From Glycomyces tenuis DSM 44171 (GTDB lineage: Bacteria; Actinomycetota; Actinomycetes; Mycobacteriales; Micromonosporaceae), in contig NZ_ATYW01000005.1 in NCBI RefSeq assembly GCF_000427885.1, positions 236,998 to 300,997 of the forward strand: a DNA stretch of 64,000 bases, in the 5' to 3' direction. Positions 14,775 to 23,685 of this stretch are shown in pieces; position 1 is the first letter of the stretch; each line of letters opens with the position of its first letter. The translations under genes and the position numbers were made by a program. The notes beneath the pieces were generated by a model. That model was not told the DNA's origin and ran no database searches. It saw nothing but the letters and a program-made list of their open reading frames with translations.

Positions 14775-16982
14775 TCAAGCCGCGAGGCGGTGCGTCAGGC
14801 CCGTGTGGCGCTTGCCGGTGCCGGCGGTGCGCACGGCCACCGCGAGGGCCTTCTTCGAGCCGACGAGCACCACGAGCCGTTTCGCCCTCGTGATGGCCGT
14901 GTAGATCAGGTTGCGCTGCAACATGGTCCACGCGCTCGTGGTCACCGGGACCACCACCGCCGGGTATTCGCTGCCCTGGGAGCGGTGCACGGTGATCGCG
15001 TAGGCGTGGACGAGCTCGTCGAGCTCGGCGAAGTCGTAGTCGACCTCCTCGTCCTCGTCGGTGCGCACCCGCAGCGTCTGCGCCTCGAGGTCGAGGGCCT
15101 CGACGACGCCGACGGTGCCGTTGAAGACGCCGCTCCTGCCCTTCTCGTAGTTGTTGCGGATCTGGATGACCTTGTCGCCGACGCGGTAGACGCGCCCGCC
15201 GTAGCGGCGTTCGGGCATGCCTTCGCGGCCGGGTGTGAGGGCCTCCTGCAAGCGGAGGTTGAGGTTCCCGGCGCCGGGCCCGCCGCGGTGCATGGGGGCG
15301 AGCACCTGGACGTCCCGCACCGGGTGCAGCCCGAACCTGGCGGGGATGCGGCGGGCCACGATGTCGACGACGCGGTCGGCGACGAGCTCGTTGTCGTCGC
15401 ACGCGAAGTAGAAGAAGTCGTCGTAGCCCTCCAGCGCGGGGAACTCGCCGCCGTTGACGCGGTGGGCGTTCGCGACCACCCCGGATTCGGCCGCCTGGCG
15501 GAAGATCCGCGTCAGGCGCACGCGCGGGACGGCCGGGGCGGCGAGGACGTCGCGCAGGACCTCCCCGGCGCCGACGCTCGGCAGCTGGTCGACGTCGCCG
15601 ACGAGCAGCAGGTGCGCCCCCTCGGGGATGGCCTTGACGAGCTTGTTCGCCAAAATCGTGTCCAACATGGATGATTCGTCGACGACGAGGAGGTCGACGT
15701 CCAGCGGCTTGTCGCGGTCGTAGGCGGCGTCGCCGCCGGGCCGCAGTTCGAGCATCCGGTGCAGCGTGGTGGCCTCGAAGCCGGTGAGCTCGGCGAGGCG
15801 CTTCGCGGCCCGGCCGGTGGGGGCGGCGAGCATGACCTTGGCGCCCTTGGCGCGGGCGAGGTCGACGATCGCCGAGACGGTGAAGCTCTTGCCGCAGCCG
15901 GGCCCGCCGGTGAGGACCGCGACCTTCTCGGTCAGCGCCAGGCGCACCGCCTGGGCCTGCTCGGGCGCGAGCTCGGCGTCCCTCCTGCGCCGCAGCCACG
16001 CGAAGGCCCTGTCCCAGTCGACGCCGGCGAAGACGCCCAGCCGGTCCCCTTCGGCGCGCAGCAGGCCGAGCAGCCCGGCGGCCAGGCCGCGTTCGGCGTG
16101 GTAGAACGGCGCGAGGTAGCGGGCCGGCACCGTCGAGTCCCCGACGGGGACCTCCTCGGCGATGACGCGCTCGCCGTCGGCGGCGAGCGCCTCGAGCGCC
16201 TGGGCGACCGGCCCGGGCTCCAAACCGAGCAGCTCGACCGTGTCGGCCACGAGGTTCGGCGCGGGCAGGAAGCAGTGCCCGGCGTCGCCGGCCTCCGAGA
16301 GCGTGTACTGGAGCGCGGCCTTGATCCGCTCGGGCGCGTCGTGGGCGATGCCGACGGCGCGGGCGACGGCGTCGGCGGTCTTGAAGCCGATCCCCCACAC
16401 CTCGTTCGCCAGCCGGTACGGCTCGTTCTTGACCACGCCGATCGAGGCGTCCCCGTACTGCTTGTAGATCCGCACGGCCAGTGAGGTGGAGACGTCGACG
16501 GACTGGAGGAACACCATGACCTCCTTGATGGCCCGCTGCTCCTCCCAGGCCGCCGCGATCGACTTGGTGCGCTTGGGCCCCAGGCCGGGCACCTCGATGA
16601 GCCGCCCGGGGTCGGCGTCGATGACATCGAGGGTCTCGGCGCCGAAGTGCGCGACGATCTTCTCGGCGGTCTTGGGGCCGATGCCCTTGATCAGCCCCGA
16701 GCCGAGGTAGCGCTCGATGCCCTGGACGGTGGCGGGCAGGACCGTCCGATAGGACCAGACCTCGAACTGGCGGCCGTACTTGGGGTGGCTGGTCCACCGC
16801 CCGGTCAGGTCGAGGCTCTCCCCGACCTGGGCACCGAGCAGCGGACCGACGATGGTGAGCAGGTCCGAGCCCGACCCGGCGGCCGAGGCGCGGGCGATGG
16901 TGTAGCCGGTCTCCTCGTTGGCGTACGTGACGCGTTCGAGGACCGCCTCCAATGTCGCTGCGCCGGGCCGGGTCTCAGACAT
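14775..16982 (-). CDS. recD2: RecD2-like 5'-3' DNA helicase
   Basis: A 735-residue SF1B helicase. An N-terminal OB-like region (LEAVLERVTYANEETGYTIARA) and helix-hairpin-helix segments (GIGPKTAEKIVAHFG, VPGLGPKRTKSI) precede the motor: Walker A GGPGCGKSFT, Walker B LLVVDESSMLD, and the C-terminal AITVHRSQGSEYPAVVV. RecD2 enzymes unwind DNA during repair and recombination without RecBC; none is near. Start choice: TAGCAT (16990-16995) is a -10 hexamer 7 nt before the ATG at 16982, so that ATG begins a leaderless message and the ATG 9 nt upstream lies inside the promoter. Confidence 0.9.
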   Translation of the reverse strand: MSETRPGAATLEAVLERVTYANEETGYTIARASAAGSGSDLLTIVGPLLGAQVGESLDLTGRWTSHPKYGRQFEVWSYRTVLPATVQGIERYLGSGLIKGIGPKTAEKIVAHFGAETLDVIDADPGRLIEVPGLGPKRTKSIAAAWEEQRAIKEVMVFLQSVDVSTSLAVRIYKQYGDASIGVVKNEPYRLANEVWGIGFKTADAVARAVGIAHDAPERIKAALQYTLSEAGDAGHCFLPAPNLVADTVELLGLEPGPVAQALEALAADGERVIAEEVPVGDSTVPARYLAPFYHAERGLAAGLLGLLRAEGDRLGVFAGVDWDRAFAWLRRRRDAELAPEQAQAVRLALTEKVAVLTGGPGCGKSFTVSAIVDLARAKGAKVMLAAPTGRAAKRLAELTGFEATTLHRMLELRPGGDAAYDRDKPLDVDLLVVDESSMLDTILANKLVKAIPEGAHLLLVGDVDQLPSVGAGEVLRDVLAAPAVPRVRLTRIFRQAAESGVVANAHRVNGGEFPALEGYDDFFYFACDDNELVADRVVDIVARRIPARFGLHPVRDVQVLAPMHRGGPGAGNLNLRLQEALTPGREGMPERRYGGRVYRVGDKVIQIRNNYEKGRSGVFNGTVGVVEALDLEAQTLRVRTDEDEEVDYDFAELDELVHAYAITVHRSQGSEYPAVVVPVTTSAWTMLQRNLIYTAITRAKRLVVLVGSKKALAVAVRTAGTGKRHTGLTHRLAA

Positions 16983-17016
16983 GGCCACCATGCTATGCGC
17001 GGTGTCCGACAGCGGT

Positions 17017-18561
17017 CTAATCCGACTTGGGCCCGCCCGCCGGCTCGGGGGCGCCTCCCTTCTCGTCGAGGGCGGCGTCCGTGGGCAGCATCCGCCAGTC
17101 GGGCCGGTCGAAGAACCGCTTGGTCTCGCGGTAGACCAGCGGCGAGAGGATCACCAGTCCGATGAGGTTCGGCAGCGCCATCAGGCCGTTGGCGATGTCC
17201 GAGAAGGCCCACAGCAGGTCGAGGCTGGTGACCGCGCCGAGGTAGGCGACCAGGATGAACACGATCCGGTACGGCAGGATCAGCCAGTCGCCGCGGAAGC
17301 GCTCGAGGCACTTCTCGCCGTAGTAGGACCAGCCGATGAGCGTGGAGAACGCGAACGTCGCGATCGCGACGGTGACGATGAGGCCGCCGATGGTGCCGCC
17401 GGTGGTGTCGACGCCGCCGAGGCCGGTCTCGAACGCCAGCCTGGTGAGCGCGGCGTCGCCGAGCAGCTGCTCCTCGCCGTCGACGACGTGGGTCGTGCCG
17501 AACACGCCGCTGACGACGATGACCAGGCCGGTGAGGGTGACGACGATGAGCGTGTCGATGAACGTCTGCGTCATCGACACCAGCCCCTGGCGCACCGGCT
17601 GGTCGGTCTTCGCCGCGGCGGCGGCGATGCCGCCGGTGCCCAGGCCGGACTCGTTGGAGAACAGGCCGCGGGAGACGCCGGCGCGGATGACGGTCAGGAT
17701 CGCCGCACCGGTGAAGCCGCCGACCGCCGCGCCGCCGCTGAACGCCTGTTCGAAGATGTCGGCGAAGGCACCGCCGATCGCGTCGACGTTGAGCACCAGG
17801 ACCGCCAGCGAACCGGCGATGTAGAAGACGATCATGAACGGCACCAGCGCCGAGGCGACGCGCCCGAGCCACTTGATGCCGCCGAGGATGACCAGGCCGA
17901 CCAGGACGAGGATGGTCACGCCGGTCCACGCGGGCGTCCAGAAGGTGTCCTCGGGCAGCTGGGCCTGGACGGCCCCGGCGACGTTGCCGGCCTGGACGGC
18001 GTTGCCGATGCCGAAGCTGGCGACGACGGCGAAGATCGCGAAGGCGATCGCGAGGACCTTCCCGAGCGGGCCCTTGATGCCCTCCGAGAGGTACCACTGC
18101 GGGCCGCCGGTCTTCTGGCCCTTGCGGTTGGTCTGCCGGAACTTGACGCCGAGGACCGCCTCGGAGTACTTGGTGGCCATGCCGACCAGGCCGGTCACCC
18201 ACATCCAGAACAGGGCGCCGGGCCCGCCCAGGGCGATGGCGGCGCCGACGCCGCCGATGTTGCCGACGCCGACGGTGGCGGCCAGGGCCACCGACAGGGC
18301 CTGGTAGTGGCTGATGTCGCCGTCCGAGTCGCGGTTCTCGTGGCGTTTGAACAGCGCCAGCCACAGGCCGTAGCCGAGGCGGCGGAACTGGATGCCCGCG
18401 AGCAGGGTCGTCAGGTAGACGCCGACGAGGACCAGCAGCGGGATGAGCAGCCATGGGCCCCACACGAATTCGCTGACCTTGCCGACGCCCTCGCCGTAGT
18501 CCTCGTTGAGTCCGTCCGCCCACGACTGTATGGCGTCGATGACGGGATCGAGAAAGTCCAA
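17017..18561 (-). CDS. Sodium:alanine symporter (AGCS family)
   Basis: A 514-residue transporter that imports alanine or glycine with sodium. The family signature is plain: ALSVALAATVGVGNIGGVGAAIALGGPGALFWMWVTGLVGMATKYSEAVLGVKFR. About eleven hydrophobic helices are visible; the C-terminus is polar (EKGGAPEPAGGPKSD). A TTG at 18559-18561 (LDFLDPVIDA) is chosen as start because GGAGGAGC immediately precedes it; no ATG or GTG in frame has a comparable site. A 14-bp dyad at 18580-18593 is placed to control it. Confidence 0.88.
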   Translation of the reverse strand: MDFLDPVIDAIQSWADGLNEDYGEGVGKVSEFVWGPWLLIPLLVLVGVYLTTLLAGIQFRRLGYGLWLALFKRHENRDSDGDISHYQALSVALAATVGVGNIGGVGAAIALGGPGALFWMWVTGLVGMATKYSEAVLGVKFRQTNRKGQKTGGPQWYLSEGIKGPLGKVLAIAFAIFAVVASFGIGNAVQAGNVAGAVQAQLPEDTFWTPAWTGVTILVLVGLVILGGIKWLGRVASALVPFMIVFYIAGSLAVLVLNVDAIGGAFADIFEQAFSGGAAVGGFTGAAILTVIRAGVSRGLFSNESGLGTGGIAAAAAKTDQPVRQGLVSMTQTFIDTLIVVTLTGLVIVVSGVFGTTHVVDGEEQLLGDAALTRLAFETGLGGVDTTGGTIGGLIVTVAIATFAFSTLIGWSYYGEKCLERFRGDWLILPYRIVFILVAYLGAVTSLDLLWAFSDIANGLMALPNLIGLVILSPLVYRETKRFFDRPDWRMLPTDAALDEKGGAPEPAGGPKSD

Positions 18562-18579
18562 TGCTCCTCCAGGGGATCG

Positions 18580-18593
18580 CTTATGGGCATAAG
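18580..18593. promoter_or_regulatory. Dyad upstream of alanine symporter
   Basis: CTTATG-GG-CATAAG is a perfect 6-bp inverted repeat 19 nt before the symporter start, in a short AT-rich patch between two divergent genes. A similar dyad (CTTATA-GGCA-TATAAG) lies at 38042-38057 before the Rieske gene. Confidence 0.45.
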
Positions 18594-18668
18594 AAGGGAT
18601 TTGCGCGCTTAAACGCACGCCAGCGATCGTATCGGGGCCTTGTCACACCCGGCGGTTAAGGTGGCGCC

Positions 18669-19379
18669 ATGAGCGTGCATTGGTATGAAGGTCCGCTTTT
18701 GGGCTTCGACACGGAGACCACGGGCGTCGTCTGCGCCGCCGACCGGATCGTGCAGGCCGCGTTGGTGACCGTCGCCCCGGCCGGGCCCGGCGAGCCGCCG
18801 CCGGCGTGGATGGGCGAGACGTGGCTGATCGACCCGGGCATCCCGATCCCGCCGGGCGCCTCGCGCGTCCACGGCATCACCGACGAGCGGGTCAAGGCCG
18901 ACGGGGAGCCGCCCGCGAAGGCGCTGGCCGAGATCGCCTCGAGCCTGGCCGCGGCGATCGACGCGGGCACGCCGGTGGTGGCGTTCCGGGCCGGGTTCGA
19001 CTTCACGATGCTGGCGTTCGAGCTCGAACGGCACGGGATCGACGCGCCGGACTGGGAGCGGATGGCGGTGGTGGACCCGGCGGTGCTCGACAAGCGGGTG
19101 GACCGCTTCCGCAAGGGCAAGCGCACCCTCGGGGCGAGCTGCGCGCACTACGGCGTGGCCCTCGACGAGGCGCACTCGGCGGCGGGGGACGCGGCGGCGA
19201 CGGTGGCGCTGGCGCGGGTCATCGGCGCCCGCTTCCCCGAGGTCGGCGGCATGGAGCCGGCGGAGCTCCACCGGGCGCAGGTGCGCTGGCACGCCGAGGA
19301 CGCGGCCTCGCTGGAGGCCTACTTCCAGCGCCGGGGCCGCGCCGAGACCGTCGAGCGGCGCTGGCCGTTCGCGAAGTAG
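18669..19379 (+). CDS. DnaQ-like 3'-5' exonuclease
   Basis: A 236-residue DEDD-superfamily exonuclease. ExoI motif is FDTETTGV, ExoII AFRAGFDFTMLAFEL, ExoIII HSAAGDAAATVAL (the H-x-x-x-x-D of the DEDDh class). It lacks polymerase or UvrC fusions. Expected to trim 3' ends of DNA or RNA in repair or turnover. TAAGGT (18657-18662) lies 6 nt before the ATG with no Shine-Dalgarno sequence, so the message is probably leaderless. The gene is divergent from the alanine symporter. Confidence 0.85.
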   Translation: MSVHWYEGPLLGFDTETTGVVCAADRIVQAALVTVAPAGPGEPPPAWMGETWLIDPGIPIPPGASRVHGITDERVKADGEPPAKALAEIASSLAAAIDAGTPVVAFRAGFDFTMLAFELERHGIDAPDWERMAVVDPAVLDKRVDRFRKGKRTLGASCAHYGVALDEAHSAAGDAAATVALARVIGARFPEVGGMEPAELHRAQVRWHAEDAASLEAYFQRRGRAETVERRWPFAK

Positions 19380-19395
19380 CCGAAGGAAGCGAGGC

Positions 19396-19423
19396 GGCTC
19401 CGCCCCCGGGCGGGAGCGGAGCC
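19396..19423. terminator. Bidirectional hairpin terminator
   Basis: GGCTCCGC (19396-19403) pairs with GCGGAGCC (19416-19423) across a GC-rich loop, between the convergent exonuclease and lipoprotein genes. Confidence 0.6.
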
Positions 19424-19466
19424 GTGGAAGTCGGGCGCGGTCGGCCGCGGCCTCGGTGGACCGGGC

Positions 19467-20258
19467 CTAGTGGGCGGGTCCGGGGTGCTCCATGTACGTG
19501 CGGTCGTCCTCGTCGCCGACCTGCGGCTGGGTCACCGGGATCTCGACCGGGAACTCCTGGCCGTTCGAGAACACGAAGGTCACGGTGATGTTCTCGCCGG
19601 GCATGAGCGGCTCGGCGAGCCCTTCGAGCACGAGGTGGTCGCCGTCTTCGACGCCCTGGTCGAGGCGGACGAAGCCGCCGGGGGTGATCTCGATCGGCTC
19701 GAAGCCGAGCGCGGGGGACTCCGCTTCGGTGGGCTCGGCCGCCGGCTCCTCGGTGGCGCCTTCGGTGGCCTCGTCGGTCGCCTGCTCGGTGGCGCCGTCC
19801 GTCGCCTCGTCGGTGGACTGCTCGGTGGTCTCCTCGGTCGCGCCGTCGGTGGTCTCCTCGCCGCCGGTGGGCGCCTCGGAGGTCGCCTCGCTCTCGGGCG
19901 CCTCGGTGGTCTCCTCGACGTCGACGCCGGGCTCGCCGCCATCGACGAGGGTGACGCCCTCGGCCGCGTCGGTCTCGATCCCGACCAGGCTGACCGGCTC
20001 GTCGCCGTTGTTGGCGATCCACAGCCGCAGCGGCGCGGTGCCGCCCGCCTCGTAGCCCTCGGCGGAGTACTCGACCTGGAGGTCGCGCAGGGACAGCTCG
20101 CCCTCGTCGGTGTTGACGCCGGCGATCGCCGTCTGCTTGGTGTCGGTCTGGGTCACCTGACCCGCGCCGCAGGCCGACAGCCCGGTCGCAGCGGCCGCCG
20201 CGATCGCGAGCGCCGCCGCGCGACGAGCGATGGTCGCCGTGCTGATTCCCCTGGCCAC
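19467..20258 (-). CDS. Lipoprotein with PCuAC-like copper-chaperone fold
   Basis: A 263-residue exported lipoprotein. A signal peptide ends at lipobox LSAC. The C-terminal part (FEPIEITPGGFVRLDQGVEDGDHLVLEGL, then PGENITVTFVFSNGQEFPVEIPV) follows the PCu(A)C fold, which carries Cu(I) to cytochrome oxidase outside the membrane. The usual H(M)x10Mx21HxM ligand set is not intact: one His (DHLVL) remains, and a Met/His-containing tail (YMEHPGPAH) may substitute. A Glu/Thr/Ala-rich insert of about 70 residues splits the domain. GTG start is supported by GGGAGG 8 nt upstream. Copper binding is uncertain. Confidence 0.7.
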   Translation of the reverse strand: MARGISTATIARRAAALAIAAAAATGLSACGAGQVTQTDTKQTAIAGVNTDEGELSLRDLQVEYSAEGYEAGGTAPLRLWIANNGDEPVSLVGIETDAAEGVTLVDGGEPGVDVEETTEAPESEATSEAPTGGEETTDGATEETTEQSTDEATDGATEQATDEATEGATEEPAAEPTEAESPALGFEPIEITPGGFVRLDQGVEDGDHLVLEGLAEPLMPGENITVTFVFSNGQEFPVEIPVTQPQVGDEDDRTYMEHPGPAH

Positions 20259-20597
20259 TGGTGGTCCTCCCTGAGTCCTACACGCATGCTGCCGACAGCC
20301 TAGACGACGGGCCGACGGGCGCTGTCCCAACCTGCCGCGGGCCGAGGAGTGGGTCTCACAGGCGGCTCGCCGCGCCGATGAAAAAGACTCGACTCGGCCT
20401 CGAATGCCGTCGAATGCCGCTCCGTCCAAGTGAGCGACGCAGGCCTCATTTGTCGCAGGCTTGTCGGCTCCCGGTCCCCAAGGTGCCGTAGAGTAGTCAG
20501 TCACATACCAATTGACCAGGGCGTTTATGGCGATCCGCTGTCGGGGGAAACCCCGATGACGTGTTAGGCTAGACACAGCGAAAGGGGTTTCGATCCT
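20259..20597. promoter_or_regulatory. Divergent promoter region upstream of carD with structured leader
   Basis: No gene is seen in this 339-nt gap. Near its right end TCGGGG-GAAA-CCCCGA (20541-20556) would form a 6-bp hairpin with a GAAA tetraloop. It is followed by GTGT/ACAC arms around TAGGCTAG (20561-20576); TAGGCT is a -10 candidate for carD, and GAAAGGGG before 20598 is its ribosome-binding site. If transcription starts further upstream, the hairpin would lie in the carD leader. Confidence 0.4.
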
Positions 20598-21095
20598 ATG
20601 GGTTTTAGTGTCGGCGAGACCGTTGTCTACCCCCACCACGGGGCCGCACTCGTTGAAGCTGTTGAAACTCGCGTCATCGGCGGTATTGAACAGGAATACC
20701 TCGTACTGCGAGTCGAGCAGGGTGACCTCACGGTCAAGGTTCCAGCCAAGAACGTCGAACTCGTCGGCGTCCGGGAAGTCGTCGGCGCGGAAGGCCTCAA
20801 CGAGGTCTTCAACGTGCTGCGGGCCCCTCACACCGAGGAACCCACCAACTGGTCGCGACGTTACAAGGCCAATGTCGAGAAGCTCGCCTCCGGCTCCCCG
20901 CTGAAGATCGCCGAGGTCGTGCGCGACCTGTGGCGCAGGGACCGTGAGCGCGGCCTGTCGGCCGGCGAGAAGCGCATGCTCTCCAAGGCCCGCGAGATCC
21001 TCGTCGGAGAGATCGCGCTGGCTGAGGACTGCGTCAAGGACGAAGCAGAGAACGTCCTCGACAAAGTCCTCCTCTCGGAGGCTCCCGTCCAGTAG
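20598..21095 (+). CDS. carD: CarD family transcriptional regulator
   Basis: A 165-residue protein that binds the RNA polymerase beta subunit and stabilises open complexes, especially at rRNA promoters; essential in mycobacteria. The N-terminal RNAP-interacting domain ([23 protein letters not shown]) and the helical C-terminal DNA-binding domain ([32 protein letters not shown]) are complete and of normal length. ispF follows after 30 nt, as in other actinobacteria, but ispD, which usually lies between them, is absent. Confidence 0.95.
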   Translation: MGFSVGETVVYPHHGAALVEAVETRVIGGIEQEYLVLRVEQGDLTVKVPAKNVELVGVREVVGAEGLNEVFNVLRAPHTEEPTNWSRRYKANVEKLASGSPLKIAEVVRDLWRRDRERGLSAGEKRMLSKAREILVGEIALAEDCVKDEAENVLDKVLLSEAPVQ

Positions 21096-21125
21096 CCTCC
21101 GGCTCGATCAACGAACTCCACACGA

Positions 21126-21611
21126 GTGAATCTCGAATTCCCGCCCGTGGTCGTCGGGCACGGCACCGACGTGCACCGCTTCGACAGCGAGCGTCCCTGC
21201 CTCCTGGCATGCCTCGAATGGCCGGACACGCCCGGCCTGGCCGGGCACTCCGACGGCGACGCCGCCGCGCACGCCGTGTGCGACGCGCTGCTCTCGGCCG
21301 CCGGTCTCGGCGACCTGGGCGCCAACTTCGGCACCACCCGGCCCGAATGGGCCGGCGCCTCCGGCGCCGCCCTCCTCGGCGAGACCGCGCGCCGCGTCCA
21401 CGAAGCCGGATGGCGCATCGGCAACGTCTCCGTGCAGATCATCGGCGCCCACCCCAAGATCGCCCCCCGCCGCGCCGAGGCCGAGACCGCCATCGAGGCC
21501 GCCGTCGGCGCCCCCGTCAGACTCTCGGCGACCACCACCGACGGCCTGGGCTTCACCGGACGCGGCGAAGGCCTGGCCGCGACCGCGGTAGCGTTGCTGT
21601 ACCAGCTCTGA
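21126..21611 (+). CDS. ispF: 2-C-methyl-D-erythritol 2,4-cyclodiphosphate synthase
   Basis: A 161-residue enzyme of the MEP isoprenoid pathway; it cyclises CDP-ME 2-phosphate to MEcPP with release of CMP. Zinc ligands D15, H17 (GHGTDVHRF) and H41 ([17 protein letters not shown]) are present, as is the substrate-binding [14 protein letters not shown] loop. Starts with GTG at 21126. It normally follows ispD in actinobacteria; here carD precedes it directly, and a TPR protein follows 22 nt later. Confidence 0.92.
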   Translation: MNLEFPPVVVGHGTDVHRFDSERPCLLACLEWPDTPGLAGHSDGDAAAHAVCDALLSAAGLGDLGANFGTTRPEWAGASGAALLGETARRVHEAGWRIGNVSVQIIGAHPKIAPRRAEAETAIEAAVGAPVRLSATTTDGLGFTGRGEGLAATAVALLYQL

Positions 21612-21633
21612 CTCCCATTCGAGAGTGAAACCC

Positions 21634-22458
21634 ATGGACGACGACCCCAAACGGCGCACCGTCGCCGAGCATCTCAAGAGCGCCGAGCTCCTGTACGACC
21701 TCGACCACATCACCGACGCGCGGACCGAGGTCGACGCCGCGCTGCGCCTCGACCCGCTCGATCCCGACGCCAACGCCATGGCCGGCGTCGTCGCCCTCGC
21801 CGAGCGCGACCCCGACGAAGCGCTCGTCTTCGCCGGCGCCGCGCTCGCCCACCAGCCCCAACACCGCCGCGCCATGATCGTCCGCGGCTACGCCCTCGCC
21901 GACGCCGAACGCCGCGAAGAGGCCCTCCAAGCCGCCGCGAGCCTGCTCGACCTCGACCGCGACTCGTGGATCCACCACGTGCACTACGCGCTCATCACCC
22001 GCCGCGCCGGCGCCGCCCAACCCGCCCTCGACGCCGCCTGGAACGCCGTCAACCTCGCCCCCGACCAGCCCCGCACCCACCTCACGCTCGCCGCCGTCGC
22101 CGAAAGCCTCGACATGAACGACCTGGCCCGCCGCTCCCGGCAGGCCGCCGTCGACCTCGACCCCGAGGCCGACATCTCCCCCGGGCAGCGGCTGCCGCCC
22201 GAGGCGCGACGCCGGGTCCAGAACTACGTCGACGCCGACCCCGACGACCCGACCTGGCGCTCCAAGATCTACGGCCCCGGCCTCTTCCGCGGCGCCCTCG
22301 GCCGGTCGATCCTGCTCGGACTCGCCGTCGCCTTCGCCGTCCCCGCGGTGCTGGGCACCGGCATCGACACCGGCGCCCGACTGTTCTTCGCCGTCATCGC
22401 CATCGGCGCCTGGGTGGGCTGGTTCACAGTTCTGCGCCGGCACCGACGCGCCGAGTGA
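21634..22458 (+). CDS. TPR protein with C-terminal membrane helices
   Basis: A 274-residue protein. Residues 10-175 are tetratricopeptide-like repeats (AEHLKSAELLYDLDHITDARTEVDAALRLDPLDPDAN and similar), a protein-interaction scaffold. Two hydrophobic segments near the C-terminus (SILLGLAVAFAVPAVLG and LFFAVIAIGAWVGWFTVL) anchor it, leaving the repeats in the cytoplasm. The ATG at 21634 has GAGAG 9 nt upstream; an in-frame GTG 9 nt earlier is an alternative start. It follows ispF by 22 nt and may be cotranscribed. Function unknown. Confidence 0.75.
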   Translation: MDDDPKRRTVAEHLKSAELLYDLDHITDARTEVDAALRLDPLDPDANAMAGVVALAERDPDEALVFAGAALAHQPQHRRAMIVRGYALADAERREEALQAAASLLDLDRDSWIHHVHYALITRRAGAAQPALDAAWNAVNLAPDQPRTHLTLAAVAESLDMNDLARRSRQAAVDLDPEADISPGQRLPPEARRRVQNYVDADPDDPTWRSKIYGPGLFRGALGRSILLGLAVAFAVPAVLGTGIDTGARLFFAVIAIGAWVGWFTVLRRHRRAE

Positions 22459-22515
22459 CTTCGCCGGGCCGCGATCGTTAATCCTCCGCAAGCGCACCGA
22501 CGATGGAGGAACAAC

Positions 22516-23604
22516 GTGAACAGCTGGGTCCCCGGGGCCGACCAGAGCCCGTACAACGTCCACAATCTCCCCTACGGGGTCTTCTCGACCGCCGACGAAC
22601 CCACGCCGCGCATCGGAGTCCGCATCGCCGACCAGGTCCTCGACCTGCACAAAGCCGTCCTCGCCGGCGACTGCCAGACCTGCGCCTCATGCACCGCGCT
22701 GCGCGAACCCGCGCTCAACCGGCTGCTCACCCTCGGCCGCGACGTGTGGACCAAAGTGCGCGCCCAAGTGCAGGAGGCGCTCACCGAACCGAGCCTGGAA
22801 GACGCCGCGAGCCTGTGGCTGACCCCCCTCGCCGACACCAGAATGCACGCACCGCTGCTCGTGACCGACTTCGTCGACTTCACCTCGCACGCCCCCGGCA
22901 CCCGCACCCAGCCGCGCGGCTCGAACGGACGGGCCTCCACCGTCATCCCCTCCGGCATGGACCTCGTGCGGCCCACCGGGCACCGCCGCGACGAACGCGG
23001 CGAGATCGTCTTCGGGCCCACCGGCGCGCTCGACATCGAGGCCGAAGTCGGCTTCATCGTCGGCTCCGAATCGGAGATCGGCCGCCCCGTCACCCCCGAC
23101 GCCTTCGACCGGCACGTGTTCGGCGCCGTGCTGCTCAACGACTGGACCGCCCGCGACTTCGCCGAACTCGAAACCGACGCGCTCGGCCCGTTCACGTCCA
23201 AATCGTTCGCCACATCGATGAGCGCCTGGGTCACCCCCATCGACGCGCTCGGCGCCGCCCGCACCGCCGCGCCCGCACAGGACATGAACATCCCGCCCTA
23301 CCTCAAGGAATCCGACCGGTACGGCTTCGACCTGCGGTTGAACATCGAAGTGAACGGCGTGTCAGTGGCCGGCGCCGACTTCGGCGACTCCTACTGGACA
23401 CCCGCCCAGCAGCTCGCGCAACTGACCGCGAACGGCTCGGTCCTGCGCTCGGGCATGCTGTTCGGCTGCGGGGAGGCCCCGTCGCCGCGATGGCGGCTCC
23501 ACAACGGCGACATCGTCAAGATCACCGCGACCGCGCCGGGACCGCGCGGCACCGCCATCGCCCTCGGCGAAGTCGAAGCCCGAGTCGTTCCCCCGATCGG
23601 ATGA
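22516..23604 (+). CDS. Fumarylacetoacetase-like hydrolase with shortened active-site loop
   Basis: A 362-residue enzyme of the FAH family, which cleaves C-C bonds of diketo acids. Metal-site motifs are intact: DFVDFTSH (Ca-ligand Asp), DIEAEVGFIVG (two Glu) and LLNDWTARDFAELETDALGPFTSKSFATSMSAWVTP (Asp and Lys). Compared with true fumarylacetoacetases (about 420 residues), the stretch after DFTSH up to SNGRAS lacks about 19 residues, including the Y-S-S-R-Q-H region and substrate-contact Arg, and the Tyr of GYHGRAS is Ser. No tyrosine-catabolic neighbours are present. Start GTG has GGAGGAAC upstream. A different substrate is likely. Confidence 0.8.
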   Translation: MNSWVPGADQSPYNVHNLPYGVFSTADEPTPRIGVRIADQVLDLHKAVLAGDCQTCASCTALREPALNRLLTLGRDVWTKVRAQVQEALTEPSLEDAASLWLTPLADTRMHAPLLVTDFVDFTSHAPGTRTQPRGSNGRASTVIPSGMDLVRPTGHRRDERGEIVFGPTGALDIEAEVGFIVGSESEIGRPVTPDAFDRHVFGAVLLNDWTARDFAELETDALGPFTSKSFATSMSAWVTPIDALGAARTAAPAQDMNIPPYLKESDRYGFDLRLNIEVNGVSVAGADFGDSYWTPAQQLAQLTANGSVLRSGMLFGCGEAPSPRWRLHNGDIVKITATAPGPRGTAIALGEVEARVVPPIG

Positions 23605-23607
23605 AAA

Positions 23608-23645
23608 ACGCGGGCCCGGCCGCCAGCCGACGGCCGGGCCCGCGT
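23608..23645. terminator. Bidirectional intrinsic terminator
   Basis: Fifteen-base-pair stem ACGCGGGCCCGGCCG/CGGCCGGGCCCGCGT (23608-23622 and 23631-23645) with an 8-nt loop. Read leftward it is followed by TTTTC, a proper U-tract for the RidA operon. Confidence 0.8.
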
Positions 23646-23685
23646 CACACGAACCGCATGACACGGCGCTCACCACACTGCGCCA

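Noticed and set aside
20540..20575. Extracytoplasmic-sigma promoter (GGGAAA...GTT) before carD
   Set aside because: The two elements are only about 11-12 nt apart, too close for a SigH/SigE-type promoter, which needs 16-18.
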